Positions 16,150-25,318 of a stretch of DNA of 36,405 nucleotides are shown one piece after another. The stretch's first letter is position 1. Each line of letters starts with the position of its first letter. The position numbers and the translations under genes are program-made. The DNA comes from JBBAAP01 sp043808305 (GTDB taxonomy: Bacteria > Planctomycetota > MHYJ01 > JACQXL01), in the NCBI GenBank assembly GCA_043808305.1, contig JAZDFB010000094.1, forward strand, positions 1-36,405. Direction: 5' to 3'. The notes under the pieces were generated by a model. The model had not been told where the DNA came from. It did no database searches and saw only the letters and a program-made list of their open reading frames with translations.

Positions 16150-17022
16150 ATGAACCCAACAATAACCATCAGCTTAAAAACTAAAATAATCCATATCCCC
16201 GATCATCCTGTTGGGAAACTATCCTTAACCCGGACGCTGATCATGGGCATTTTGAACGTCACGCCAGATTCTTTTTCCGATGGTGGTAAGTTCTATAATC
16301 ACAAGCATGCTATAAAGCATGCCCTAAAAATGGTTGAATCAGGTGCTGACATTATTGATATCGGCGGAGAATCAACCAGACCCGGGGCTCAACAAATTAG
16401 TCTTAGTGAAGAACTAAAAAGAGTTATTCCGATAATTAAAACGATAATAAAACTACGGCCGTGCACTATCATTTCAATTGATACTTACAAATCAAAAGTA
16501 GCTGAAGCAGCAATAAATGCCGGCGCAAGAATAATTAATGATATTTCCGGTTTATTATTTGACAAGCAGATGCCCGATGTAGCCTATAAGTATAAAACCC
16601 CGGTTGTTATAATGCATATTAAGGGCACTCCCAGAAATATGCAGGATAACCCGTATTATAAAAATATAATCAAGGAAATTAAAGAATATTTCCGGAGAAA
16701 AATAGCTTTTGCTCTTTCGAAAGGCATAAACAAAAATCAAATTATTATTGACCCGGGAATTGGTTTTGGTAAAAGATTAGAGGATAACTATGTTATTTTA
16801 AAGAGATTGTCGGAACTAAAAACCTTAGGGTATCCGATACTGGTAGGGCCGTCCCGTAAAGCTTTTATCGGCAAAGCGCTTAATCTGCCGCCGGGGGAAA
16901 GGTTATTTGGAACCGTGGCTTCGGTAGCAATAAGCATATTAAACGGAGCCAATATAGTCAGAGTCCATGATGTAAGCGAAATGAAACAAGTATCTGTTAT
17001 TTGCGATAACATTGTCAAATGA
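16150..17022 (+). CDS. folP: Dihydropteroate synthase
   Basis: This 290-residue enzyme condenses 4-aminobenzoate with dihydropterin pyrophosphate in folate synthesis and is the sulfonamide target. All family motifs are present: GILNVTPDSFSDGG, DIIDIGGESTRPGA, ISIDTYKS, IINDISG, IIIDPGIGFGK and LVGPSRKAFIG. It starts 8 bp after ftsH and overlaps cdaA by 4 bp (ATGA at 17019-17022). Next to FtsH this is a widespread bacterial arrangement. Confidence 0.97.
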   Translation: MNPTITISLKTKIIHIPDHPVGKLSLTRTLIMGILNVTPDSFSDGGKFYNHKHAIKHALKMVESGADIIDIGGESTRPGAQQISLSEELKRVIPIIKTIIKLRPCTIISIDTYKSKVAEAAINAGARIINDISGLLFDKQMPDVAYKYKTPVVIMHIKGTPRNMQDNPYYKNIIKEIKEYFRRKIAFALSKGINKNQIIIDPGIGFGKRLEDNYVILKRLSELKTLGYPILVGPSRKAFIGKALNLPPGERLFGTVASVAISILNGANIVRVHDVSEMKQVSVICDNIVK

Positions 17023-17777
17023 GTATTAAAGAAATCCTTACGATTGCCGTGCAAGTGGGTTTGCTTTTTGCATTCTTCTATTTCCTGCTAAAAAATCTGC
17101 AAGGCACAGGCGGCGTGGGTATATTCAGGGGGGTAATTATTGGTTTTGTCGTGGTATTTATTCTGGTAAAAACTGTTGCCAAACAGTTTGACCTGGATAC
17201 TATTTCCTGGATATTGAATGATTGGTTTTTGGTTTTCCTGATTGTATCGCTGGTAATTATTTTCCAGCCGGAGCTTCGCCGGATTCTACTTAGATTAGGA
17301 CAGAATCCTTTCTTCAAACCATTTTTAAAAACTAAATCCAGCATTGTTGATGAAGTAGTGGAAGCGATATTTGAGCTTTCCGGAAGCAAATATGGGGCTT
17401 TAGTCGCAATTGAGCGGGAAATAGGCTTAAAACCCTATATTGAAGGCGGCACCTACATAGATGCAGATGTTTCAAATGAGTTAATACAAACCATATTCTA
17501 CCCCGGTTCTGCTCTTCATGATGGCGGTGTAGTTATCAAGGACGAAAGAGTAATAGCAGCCGGATGTCTTTTCCCGTTAACCGAAAACAAAAATATACCT
17601 AAGACGATAGGCACCAGGCACCGAGCCGCTATAGGGCTAACCGAAGAAAGCGACGCAATAGTCCTGGTGGCCTCGGAAGAAACAGGGCAGGTTTCATTGT
17701 GCGTAAACGGACAACTAAAAAGCGGAATGGATAAGGAAGCAATAAAAAAAACCATTCATGACCTTTATCACAAATAA
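17019..17777 (+). CDS. cdaA: Diadenylate cyclase CdaA
   Basis: This 252-residue membrane enzyme makes cyclic di-AMP from two ATP. Three N-terminal helices lie at about 5-24, 35-53 and 68-84. The DAC domain starts near residue 105 and has GALVAIE (126-132), DGG (168-170, metal and 3'-OH site) and RHRAA (200-204, ATP binding). cdaA followed by the YbbR-domain gene cdaR and by glmM is the classic cluster in many bacteria, and GlmM can inhibit CdaA in Firmicutes. The 5' end overlaps folP, suggesting translational coupling. Confidence 0.96.
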   Translation: MSIKEILTIAVQVGLLFAFFYFLLKNLQGTGGVGIFRGVIIGFVVVFILVKTVAKQFDLDTISWILNDWFLVFLIVSLVIIFQPELRRILLRLGQNPFFKPFLKTKSSIVDEVVEAIFELSGSKYGALVAIEREIGLKPYIEGGTYIDADVSNELIQTIFYPGSALHDGGVVIKDERVIAAGCLFPLTENKNIPKTIGTRHRAAIGLTEESDAIVLVASEETGQVSLCVNGQLKSGMDKEAIKKTIHDLYHK

Positions 17778-17779
17778 CC

Positions 17780-18859
17780 ATGATTTATTTTAAAAAGATT
17801 ATCACTGAAAATATCGGCACAAAAATAACTGCACTGTTTCTGTCCTTTCTGGTCTGGTATTACATCGGATTGCAATTAGAAAAACCTCTTGATATGACCG
17901 CCCAGATCAAAATAGAAACTCCGTCTCAAATTCTCAGCCGGGTAGAAACCCAAGAGGGCGAGCTCATCAGCGAATTATCTGTAAAATTAAAATATGCCGC
18001 CAAGACGGAACCTCCGTCAAATCTGGTATGCAAACACCGTATAGCAAATCTTAACCCTGATATACTAAATCAAATATTTATTGAGGAACTGTCTTCCAAG
18101 GACTTTAAATTAGCTCCAGGTATTAAAATAATCTCTATAGTGCCTTCTAAAGTCAGGGTGGTATTATACAAAGAAGGTTCTAAATACATGAAAATCAGAA
18201 CAGATAATTGTATTAAAGGAAGTCCCGAGAAAGAATATCGGGTTGCTGGAGTTAGGGCTGAGCCTTCAGATATTCTAGTAAAAGGACCCCTGCATATTCT
18301 TAATAAATATGACAATATCTCGATAATGAAAATTGATGTTACCGGACATAAAAAATCCTTTTCGCGTACTGGCCAGATAGAACCCTTATTGGATAACGAA
18401 AGAATATCAAGTGAAGATAAATTCAACGTGGAAATAAACATCCAACCCGAAATGAGCGATGCTGTTTTCCAGGTGCCGATAAAACTTTTGATGCCCACTG
18501 ATTTTCCTTATCAGATTCAGCTAAAATCAAAAGAGAGAGGTGTAAAAGTCAGAGGGCCATTATCCAGCATAAAACTATTAAAAATACAAAATATGAACTT
18601 ATTCGTTAATATTGCATCTTTATACAACGATATCACTGAAGTAAAACCGCCAATGAGCTTTACTGCATCTTTAGAGTTCAAGCTCACGCCCGATGCGCCC
18701 AAGGATATCGAATTATCAGAACCAATAGAGCAGATAACGCTTGATATTATGGCGCCGCAACCGCCTGTCCAAGAAACTACTAAACCCCCGGTGAAAAATA
18801 TTCCCCAGGAACCGCCCAAAACACCTGAACCACCAAACCCTCCAGATACACCTAAATAA
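17780..18859 (+). CDS. cdaR: YbbR-domain protein, CdaA regulator CdaR
   Basis: This 359-residue protein has one N-terminal membrane helix (about 13-30, GTKITALFLSFLVWYYIGL) and then YbbR-type beta domains exposed outside the membrane. Repeated elements such as RVAGVRAEPSDILVKGP and VKVRGPLSSIKLLK mark them. The last 35 residues are proline-rich. In the cdaA-cdaR-glmM cluster CdaR binds and tunes CdaA. It begins 2 bp after the cdaA stop and ends 2 bp before glmM. Confidence 0.88.
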   Translation: MIYFKKIITENIGTKITALFLSFLVWYYIGLQLEKPLDMTAQIKIETPSQILSRVETQEGELISELSVKLKYAAKTEPPSNLVCKHRIANLNPDILNQIFIEELSSKDFKLAPGIKIISIVPSKVRVVLYKEGSKYMKIRTDNCIKGSPEKEYRVAGVRAEPSDILVKGPLHILNKYDNISIMKIDVTGHKKSFSRTGQIEPLLDNERISSEDKFNVEINIQPEMSDAVFQVPIKLLMPTDFPYQIQLKSKERGVKVRGPLSSIKLLKIQNMNLFVNIASLYNDITEVKPPMSFTASLEFKLTPDAPKDIELSEPIEQITLDIMAPQPPVQETTKPPVKNIPQEPPKTPEPPNPPDTPK

Positions 18860-18861
18860 CC

Positions 18862-20193
18862 ATGAAAGTATTCGGAACAGACGGTATCAGAGATGTCGCC
18901 AATTCAGGATGGCTTACACCGGAATCACTTCTAAAAATGGGCAGGATCATCGGTCTAATATTGAAGCCGTCCTCTCGGGTAATTATCGGGCGTGATACCA
19001 GGATTTCCGGGCAGATGATAATGAACTCTCTTTCAGCCGGGATTCTTTCGTCCGGAGTAAATATTACCGATGCCGGGATAATCTCTACCCCGGCGCTATC
19101 GTTTTTAACTAAACACAACAAATTTAATCTGGGCATAATGATATCAGCTTCGCATAACCCGGCTGATTATAACGGGATAAAAATATTAAGGGAAACCGGA
19201 TTGAAAATTACGTCCAAAACAGAATTACTTATTGAAAAACATCTTTTAAATAAGGCGCCTATTAAATCCGGTGATATTCGCCCGGGCATAATTAATACCG
19301 ATAAAAAATTACTTAACCTATACATCAACAAACTGCTGGGAAAAGCGGCCGGGCAACATTTTTCCTTAAAAGGATTCAAAATTGTGGTTGACTGCGCCAA
19401 CGGCGCCGTATCCGAAACAGCCCCGGCTGTGCTTGCATCTTTCGGCGCAAAGGTCATTGCCATTAATAATCGGCCTAACGGCAAGAATATCAACCTTAAT
19501 TGCGGCGCTTTGTATCCCGAAAAAATGAGCAAAGCCGTCATAAAGCACCAAGCCGACGTCGGTTTTTCCTTTGACGGCGACGCAGACCGCGTAATCATGG
19601 CCGATGAAAAAGGGATTATCCGCGACGGAGATTTCATCCTGGCAATCGGAGCAAGATATCTCAGTAAAAGAAGGTCGCTCAAAAAGAATACGGTCGTCGG
19701 GACTATCATGACAAATTCCGGATTGAACGCTTACCTGAAAAATTTGGGCGTCAGTCTTGTGCGCACGCCCGTCGGTGATAAATATGTCCTTGACAAAATG
19801 ATGTCCGGAGGTTATGTCCTGGGCGGAGAGCCGTCGGGCCATGTTATTTTCTCAGATTACTCATTAATCGGGGACGGACTGCTGACCGCGCTGATAATCC
19901 TGAAAATAATCCGTTCGGAAAAGAAAAGACTTTCGACGCTCTCTCAATATCTTACTAAATACCCGCAGATTCTAGTAAATGTTAGTGTAAAATCAAAACC
20001 GCCCATAGAACGCATCAAGCCGCTGATGGCTAAAGCCACCGAAATAGAAAGCCTTCTGGGCTGCGATGGAAGGTTATCCCTCAGGTATTCCGGAACCGAA
20101 CCGCTTCTCAGGATAATGATAGAAGGCAAGGATGAAAAACAGATAGAAATGCTTGCTAATGAGCTGGCCGATATAGTAAAAAAGAACTCATAA
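18862..20193 (+). CDS. glmM: Phosphoglucosamine mutase
   Basis: This 443-residue enzyme converts glucosamine-6-phosphate to glucosamine-1-phosphate on the way to UDP-GlcNAc for peptidoglycan and LPS. SASHNP gives the phosphorylated Ser97, DGDADR (238-243) the magnesium site, GGEPSGH (321-327) the sugar loop and RYSGTEP (408-414) the phosphate-binding loop. Length is normal. It lies 2 bp after cdaR and 4 bp before pdxJ. Confidence 0.97.
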   Translation: MKVFGTDGIRDVANSGWLTPESLLKMGRIIGLILKPSSRVIIGRDTRISGQMIMNSLSAGILSSGVNITDAGIISTPALSFLTKHNKFNLGIMISASHNPADYNGIKILRETGLKITSKTELLIEKHLLNKAPIKSGDIRPGIINTDKKLLNLYINKLLGKAAGQHFSLKGFKIVVDCANGAVSETAPAVLASFGAKVIAINNRPNGKNINLNCGALYPEKMSKAVIKHQADVGFSFDGDADRVIMADEKGIIRDGDFILAIGARYLSKRRSLKKNTVVGTIMTNSGLNAYLKNLGVSLVRTPVGDKYVLDKMMSGGYVLGGEPSGHVIFSDYSLIGDGLLTALIILKIIRSEKKRLSTLSQYLTKYPQILVNVSVKSKPPIERIKPLMAKATEIESLLGCDGRLSLRYSGTEPLLRIMIEGKDEKQIEMLANELADIVKKNS

Positions 20194-20197
20194 TTTT

Positions 20198-20938
20198 ATG
20201 AAATTAGGCGTTAACATAGACCATGTCGCGACAATCCGCCAGGCGCGATATCAGGACATCACCATCGGCCAGCATTTCGAGCCTGACCCGGTCCGTGCCG
20301 CGGTTATGGCCGAATCAGGCGGAGCTGACAGCATTGTTGTCCACCTGCGCGAAGACCGCCGCCATATCCAGGACCGTGACCTGAAAATCCTGCGCCAGAC
20401 GATAACCACAAAACTCAATCTAGAAATGGCCATGTCCGACGAAATCGCCAAAATCGCCCTTGAAATAAAACCGGATCAGGTTACTTTTGTCCCTGAACGC
20501 CGGGAGGAACTGACTACCGAGGGCGGATTAAACATATTGAAAGAACGCAAGCGGGCCGAAGAATTCACCAGGCTTTTCAGGAAAAACAATATCGCCGTTT
20601 CCGTATTTGTCGACCCGGACCGTGAACAGCTTCAAGCCGCCAAATTAATCGGCGCTAATATCGTGGAACTTCACACCGGGGAATACGCCAACGCCAAGGA
20701 CCCGGAGAAAAAGAGGATTTGTTATATAAAATTAGGCGAAGCAGCTATCAGCGCCAGGAACATGCGCCTGGGAGTGGCTGCCGGACACGGATTGACCTAT
20801 GTTAATGTCGGGAATATCACCAACATAATGGAAATTGAGGAATTGAATATCGGACATAGCATAATATCCCGTGCCATAGCGGTCGGGCTGGAACAAGCCG
20901 TCCGGGAGATGAAAAAGCTGATTAGCAGAAGGATTTAA
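20198..20938 (+). CDS. pdxJ: Pyridoxine 5'-phosphate synthase
   Basis: PdxJ condenses 1-deoxyxylulose-5-phosphate with 3-amino-2-oxopropyl phosphate to form pyridoxine phosphate in the DXP-dependent vitamin B6 route. The 246-residue barrel shows GVNIDHVATIRQARYQD at the start, VHLREDRRHIQDRD, ELHTGEYAN and GHGLTYVNVG, all typical. pdxJ directly after glmM is found in several phyla. The gene is 2 bp from dapA. Confidence 0.97.
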   Translation: MKLGVNIDHVATIRQARYQDITIGQHFEPDPVRAAVMAESGGADSIVVHLREDRRHIQDRDLKILRQTITTKLNLEMAMSDEIAKIALEIKPDQVTFVPERREELTTEGGLNILKERKRAEEFTRLFRKNNIAVSVFVDPDREQLQAAKLIGANIVELHTGEYANAKDPEKKRICYIKLGEAAISARNMRLGVAAGHGLTYVNVGNITNIMEIEELNIGHSIISRAIAVGLEQAVREMKKLISRRI

Positions 20939-20940
20939 TT

Positions 20941-21804
20941 ATGTTCAACGGATGCATTACCGCCCTGGTCACCCCGTTTAAAAAGCAGCAACTTGACCTC
21001 AAGAAGCTCAAAGAACTGATAGGGTTCCAGATAGACTCGGGCGTTAACGGCCTGGTGCTTTGCGGCACCACCGGTGAAAGCCCGACACTTACCGATGACG
21101 AAAAATCGGTTATTTATAGAACAGCCGCAAGATATTTCCGCAAGAAAATAACTCTTATCGCCGGCACGGGCACCAACGACACGGCTAAAAGCATCAAGCT
21201 CACAAAAATGGCCCAGTCCATCGGCATGGACGGCGCCCTGATAGTGACGCCTTACTACAATAAACCATCACAGAACGGGCTTTACCTGCATTTCAAGGCT
21301 ATCGCCGCTGAAACCAGATTGCCGATAATCCTTTATAATGTTCCGGGCCGGACCGGCGTCAGTATTTCGCCAGAAACCGTGGCCCGCCTTGCAGCGGTCA
21401 ATAATATAGTAGCCATCAAAGAAGCCAGCGGCAGCCTCGAACAGATAGGGCAGATAAAATCAATTTGCGATATAACTATCCTGTCCGGCGATGATTATCT
21501 GACTTTCCCGATTCTCTGCCTCGGCGGTAAGGGCGTAATCTCAGTTACCAGCAATATATTGCCAAAAGACATCATCTCAATGATTGATGCCTTCAACCGG
21601 GGCAACCTAAGCCTGGCCAAGCAATGCCATTACAAACTCGGGCCTATCAACAAAGCTTTATTCATTGAAAGCAATCCTATCCCGGTTAAGGCCGCGATGA
21701 AAATGCTGGGTCGGATTAACGGTGAAATGCGCCTGCCCCTGACGGAAATGTCCGGGGGAAATCAGTCTAAGTTAAAAGATGTGCTTAGGAAATATAAATT
21801 CTAG
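20941..21804 (+). CDS. dapA: 4-hydroxy-tetrahydrodipicolinate synthase
   Basis: This 287-residue TIM-barrel enzyme condenses pyruvate with aspartate semialdehyde in lysine and diaminopimelate synthesis. Catalytic residues are visible: K160 (AIKEASG) forms the pyruvate Schiff base, Y132 lies in LYNVPGRTG, and T43-T44 in CGTTGESPT. It is the last gene of the plus-strand run and meets the tatD fusion gene head-on with a 3-bp gap and no visible terminator. Confidence 0.95.
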   Translation: MFNGCITALVTPFKKQQLDLKKLKELIGFQIDSGVNGLVLCGTTGESPTLTDDEKSVIYRTAARYFRKKITLIAGTGTNDTAKSIKLTKMAQSIGMDGALIVTPYYNKPSQNGLYLHFKAIAAETRLPIILYNVPGRTGVSISPETVARLAAVNNIVAIKEASGSLEQIGQIKSICDITILSGDDYLTFPILCLGGKGVISVTSNILPKDIISMIDAFNRGNLSLAKQCHYKLGPINKALFIESNPIPVKAAMKMLGRINGEMRLPLTEMSGGNQSKLKDVLRKYKF

Positions 21805-21807
21805 TAT

Positions 21808-23181
21808 TTACCCCACCTCGTTATAAATCCGGGCCCGGAAATCAACCCCCAGTTCCTTGGCAAAAGCCCTGAACTTATCCGCCTCAATGCCGGGCCTTAT
21901 TACCGTGGTTACTTCCACATAAGGCAGATTCTCTTTAGCGTCATTAATGAATTCTAATACCTTGCTTAAGGTTATTTCTCCGAATTGGGGGTTGCATATT
22001 TTGACGTATTCTTTAGATTCAGTGGCATTTACGCTTATGGAAACAATATCAACCAATCCCTTAAGCTCGCCGGCAATGGCCCGTTTATTGATAAGGTTGC
22101 CGTGCCCATTGGTATTGAGCCGTATTTTTAATCCCTTTTCTTTAAGGTGCTTTGCCACATCTTTGATGATATCCAGCCTCAGAGTAGGTTCGCCGTAACC
22201 GCAGAACACCACTTCCTTATATTTCTCCGCTACGTCTTTAGGAATGGCATTTATTATTTCATCTAATGAAGGCTCTTTCTTAAGCCTCAGGTTATGGCCT
22301 TTGACGTAATCGGTAAACTTGGTCACGCAAAAATAACATTGGGCTGTGCAGCGATTGGTGATATTAAGGTATAGGGAATTTCTTATCGGGTAAGCAATCT
22401 CTCCTTCTTTCGCCGATTGCTCAAAATTAAAAAGCTGCTTGGCGTTGTGGGTTGTAATCCGGTCGATATCTGCCGCGCTCAACCCGTATATTTTAGAAAA
22501 TTCCTCGATGCAATAAGTCAGGTAACTCGGCTCGTTACGCTGGCCTCTTTTGAGCTGCGGCGACAGGAACGGGCAGTCCGTTTCGAGAAGAAGCTTCTCT
22601 GCGGTAATATATTTGGCCACCTCGCGAAGCTGGCTTGATTTAGGGAATGTTACCGGCCCGCCGATGGAAATATTCATGCCCAGTTTAAGATACTCGCCGG
22701 CGTCCTCAATCGTGCCGGAAAAGCAGTGCGCCACCCCGGATACCTGGCTGCCCATTACCTTCTTGAGCATTTTGAGACATTCCGGATGCGCCTCGCGCGA
22801 ATGAACTATTACCGGCAACTCGTATTCCTTGGCTAACTCAAGCTGCCTGATAAACGCATTCTCCTGCATGTCCTTGGGAGCATAGTCCTTATGGAAATCC
22901 AAGCCGGTCTCGCCTATGGCCACCACTTTCTTTTCGCTGAGCAGCTTCTCGAATTCCTTCCAGTCCTCCGGTTTTATATCTTTAGAGCTGTTTGGATGTA
23001 TGCCTATTGATGCATAAATCTGGGAATAACGGCCGGCGATATCAACAGCCTTTTTGCTGGATGCGATATCCGTCCCAACGGTTATGATATGGCTTACCCC
23101 GTTGCCCAGCGCTCTATCTATGACCGCCTGCAAATCATCCTTATAGTCCGGAAAATCCAGGTGCGCATGCGTGTCTATCAT
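21808..23181 (-). CDS. TatD-family metal-dependent nuclease fused to a radical SAM domain
   Basis: Residues 1-255 are TatD: H5-A-H7, E91, H127, H152 and D202 match the two-metal hydrolase site, and TatD proteins act as 3'-5' exonucleases or deacylases. Residues about 262-457 are a radical SAM domain with C278-x3-C282-x2-C285 for the 4Fe-4S cluster, then VVFCGYGEPTLR and LRLNTNGHGNL. Separate TatD-linked radical SAM proteins (TIGR04038) are known; here the two are one continuous chain. The substrate is unknown. It is 42 bp downstream of truD and probably co-transcribed. Confidence 0.9.
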   Translation of the reverse strand: MIDTHAHLDFPDYKDDLQAVIDRALGNGVSHIITVGTDIASSKKAVDIAGRYSQIYASIGIHPNSSKDIKPEDWKEFEKLLSEKKVVAIGETGLDFHKDYAPKDMQENAFIRQLELAKEYELPVIVHSREAHPECLKMLKKVMGSQVSGVAHCFSGTIEDAGEYLKLGMNISIGGPVTFPKSSQLREVAKYITAEKLLLETDCPFLSPQLKRGQRNEPSYLTYCIEEFSKIYGLSAADIDRITTHNAKQLFNFEQSAKEGEIAYPIRNSLYLNITNRCTAQCYFCVTKFTDYVKGHNLRLKKEPSLDEIINAIPKDVAEKYKEVVFCGYGEPTLRLDIIKDVAKHLKEKGLKIRLNTNGHGNLINKRAIAGELKGLVDIVSISVNATESKEYVKICNPQFGEITLSKVLEFINDAKENLPYVEVTTVIRPGIEADKFRAFAKELGVDFRARIYNEVG

Positions 23182-23223
23182 ATATCCTCTGATTATACCT
23201 GCATAACCAAAAAAGTCAATAAA

Positions 23224-24435
23224 TTAATCGTATGTCAGCCGTTTTACCAGGATGGTGGCGTAGGCGCCGCGGGGTATCTCGAACGATACGGTCATCTTCT
23301 GCTTGCCCTTATTCAGCTCGTCATTTTCTGCCGCCGTTACCGCCAGCTTATCCGGGAATATTATGGCATTGCGTTCGCCTTTCCGGAAATAGGTCTTGAC
23401 CATACCCCGGATTTTGAAATCCTCAACCCTGATATTCTCTTCCTTGAGTATGCCTTCGAATATCTGCCTGATTGCGCTGTCATTATATACGGTCCGATGG
23501 GTCATAAATGGGATGCTCAGCCCTTTGAGCGATTCCAACGCCTCAACCGTCAATTGCCGGTAGAACACGAACTCGCCCAGCATATAAGGAATCTTCATAA
23601 ATTCGGAATGTGGTATGCGCCAGCCAGAGGCTGGTCCGCCTCCGGTGGAGAATGCGGAATTATCACTTAGGTACCTTACCAGTCCTTTGTTCCACAGATA
23701 GCTCTGGTAGGCGTGCAGGTATAACAGCACCAGCTTGGGGTCAATCAGCTCAAAGCCACGCCTGAAATTTGTCGGCTGATGGTCCCTGAGGTAGTTGATG
23801 ATGCTCCGCTCCGACGACCTGGGCAATAACTGCATCAACTCCGCCCATTTGCCCCAGTTCTGGATGATGGCAATCCTTATTTCCCTGACCTGCTTGCGGT
23901 CCTCGCCTGATGTCGAGGTCAGCGCCGTCTTTAATGCGCCTTCATAGTCGCGCCGAATCAACTGCTTGGCGGCGAAGTCGTTCCCGGCGCGCACCGACCC
24001 GAACCTCTGCTCGTCAAAATAGTTGGGCAGGCCGTACCGTTTAACCTCATCCAGCCGTTGGGTTATCCTATCCATCTCGGCTTTGGACAAATCACGGATA
24101 GTTATGGTAAAATGGTTAGCATCAAACGAAGCCGGCCTGATGGCGTGTTCGGCCCGACCCAGGTATTTAAGCCGGAACCGGTCCTGGGTCATGTCCTTAT
24201 CCGGCCCGCGGTAGATGGAAATCAACTGGGCGGTCTGGGCGTGCCGGTCCTTAAGCCCGCCGGCCGAGATGGCTTTACGGCTGACGGCCCAGAACTTGCT
24301 GATGATATCCATCGCCTCTATCGTGCCGATGTCGAACTTGGCCAGCTCATACACGGCATAAATGCCGATTCGGCCCGGTTTGAGTTCGGACACCTCGCGC
24401 ACGACAAAATCCGACGGCAACTGCTTTATCTTCAT
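23224..24435 (-). CDS. truD: tRNA pseudouridine(13) synthase TruD
   Basis: TruD isomerises U13 of tRNA-Glu-type tRNAs. The 403-residue protein has the catalytic GGLKDRHA (Asp63), the pocket motif NYFDEQRFGS, and the C-terminal MTHRTVYNDSA and MTVSFEIPRGAYAT stretches. The insertion domain lies at about 155-300. The ATG has no obvious strong ribosome binding site and is only 20 bp from an inverted repeat (24455-24479) that closes the TPR cassette. Confidence 0.93.
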   Translation of the reverse strand: MKIKQLPSDFVVREVSELKPGRIGIYAVYELAKFDIGTIEAMDIISKFWAVSRKAISAGGLKDRHAQTAQLISIYRGPDKDMTQDRFRLKYLGRAEHAIRPASFDANHFTITIRDLSKAEMDRITQRLDEVKRYGLPNYFDEQRFGSVRAGNDFAAKQLIRRDYEGALKTALTSTSGEDRKQVREIRIAIIQNWGKWAELMQLLPRSSERSIINYLRDHQPTNFRRGFELIDPKLVLLYLHAYQSYLWNKGLVRYLSDNSAFSTGGGPASGWRIPHSEFMKIPYMLGEFVFYRQLTVEALESLKGLSIPFMTHRTVYNDSAIRQIFEGILKEENIRVEDFKIRGMVKTYFRKGERNAIIFPDKLAVTAAENDELNKGKQKMTVSFEIPRGAYATILVKRLTYD

Positions 24436-24454
24436 ACTGTTTCACCGCTATCTC

Positions 24455-24479
24455 ACCACAAAGGCACAAAGAACACAAA
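24455..24479. repeat. Left 25-bp inverted repeat flanking the TPR gene
   Basis: ACCACAAAGGCACAAAGAAC and the next five bases (24455-24479) are the reverse complement of 25285-25309 with one mismatch in 25. Words of the CTTTGTGCCTTTGTGG type recur in many environmental bacterial genomes as dispersed noncoding repeats. Confidence 0.8.
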
Positions 24480-24501
24480 AGGGTAATTATTTGAAGCCAC
24501 A

Positions 24502-25191
24502 CTATTCCCCTTGCTCGGCGAGTTTCTTGTCTATCTCATTAATTATTGGCTCTATTTCTGCTTTAAGGTTCGGATAAAATTCAATAGCTTTGAGAAAATC
24601 CTCTTTAGCACCTTTATAATCATCTTGGTCAAGGTATTTAGTCCAACCACGGCCCCAATATGCCATGTTATCTTTTGGAGCTAAGTCTATTGACTTATTA
24701 AAATCCGCTATAGCTTTTTCGTAATTACCTAAACTTTCCTCAGCTACACCACGATTACAGTATGCTCTTGCAAATTTCGGGTCTATTTCTATTGCCTTTG
24801 TGAAATTTTCTATAGCCTCCTTATAATTCTCTGCCTCTGCTTTAGCTACACCAAGATGCCGATAGGCTTCAACATGTTTAGAATCTATTTCTATAGTTCT
24901 TGTAAGATCTTCTATCGCACCGTTAATATCTCCTATTTGTCTTTTGGCCAAACCACGATTATAGTATGCTTCGGCAAATTTCGGATCTATTTCTATTGCT
25001 TTTGTATAATCCTCAATAGCTTCTCTAAAACTACCCATTTCAGCTTTAGTCGCACCACGACCAATGTATGCTTCGGTATATTTCGAGTTTATTTCAATTG
25101 CCTTATTACAATCATCTATAGCACCTTTATAATCGCCTGATTCATATTTAGCCCCAGCAGAATCGTAATATATTTTAGCATCATTTACCAT
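24502..25191 (-). CDS. Tetratricopeptide repeat protein
   Basis: This 229-residue protein consists of about six tandem TPR units of 34 residues (for example AIEDYTKAIEIDPKFAEAYY, then NRGLAKRQIGDINGAIEDL). TPRs form helical scaffolds for protein binding. No signal peptide or membrane helix is present, so it is probably cytoplasmic. The DNA is visibly more AT-rich than uvrB and truD on either side, and AGGAGAAG precedes the ATG. Together with the inverted repeats this suggests a transferred cassette. The partner is unknown. Confidence 0.85.
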   Translation of the reverse strand: MVNDAKIYYDSAGAKYESGDYKGAIDDCNKAIEINSKYTEAYIGRGATKAEMGSFREAIEDYTKAIEIDPKFAEAYYNRGLAKRQIGDINGAIEDLTRTIEIDSKHVEAYRHLGVAKAEAENYKEAIENFTKAIEIDPKFARAYCNRGVAEESLGNYEKAIADFNKSIDLAPKDNMAYWGRGWTKYLDQDDYKGAKEDFLKAIEFYPNLKAEIEPIINEIDKKLAEQGE

Positions 25192-25204
25192 TAGCTTCTC
25201 CTAA

Positions 25205-25309
25205 AAATTGCAATCTTCTATGTGCCCTCTGTGTCTCCGTGGCTAAATTATCCGTGTTTATCCGTGGCTATATTCTCCGCATTCTTTGTGTCCTTTGTGC
25301 CTTTGTGGT
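25205..25309. repeat. Degenerate GTG/CCGTGG repeat tract ending in right inverted repeat
   Basis: The tract contains successive related words (CTCTGTGTCTCCGTGGC, ATCCGTGTTTATCCGTGGC) and ends in TTTGTGTCCTTTGTGCCTTTGTGGT-type sequence at 25285-25309, the partner of 24455-24479. It begins 9 bp beyond the uvrB stop. It has no coding potential and looks like a dispersed repeat that has spread here. Confidence 0.7.
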
Positions 25310-25318
25310 AAAAGTATC

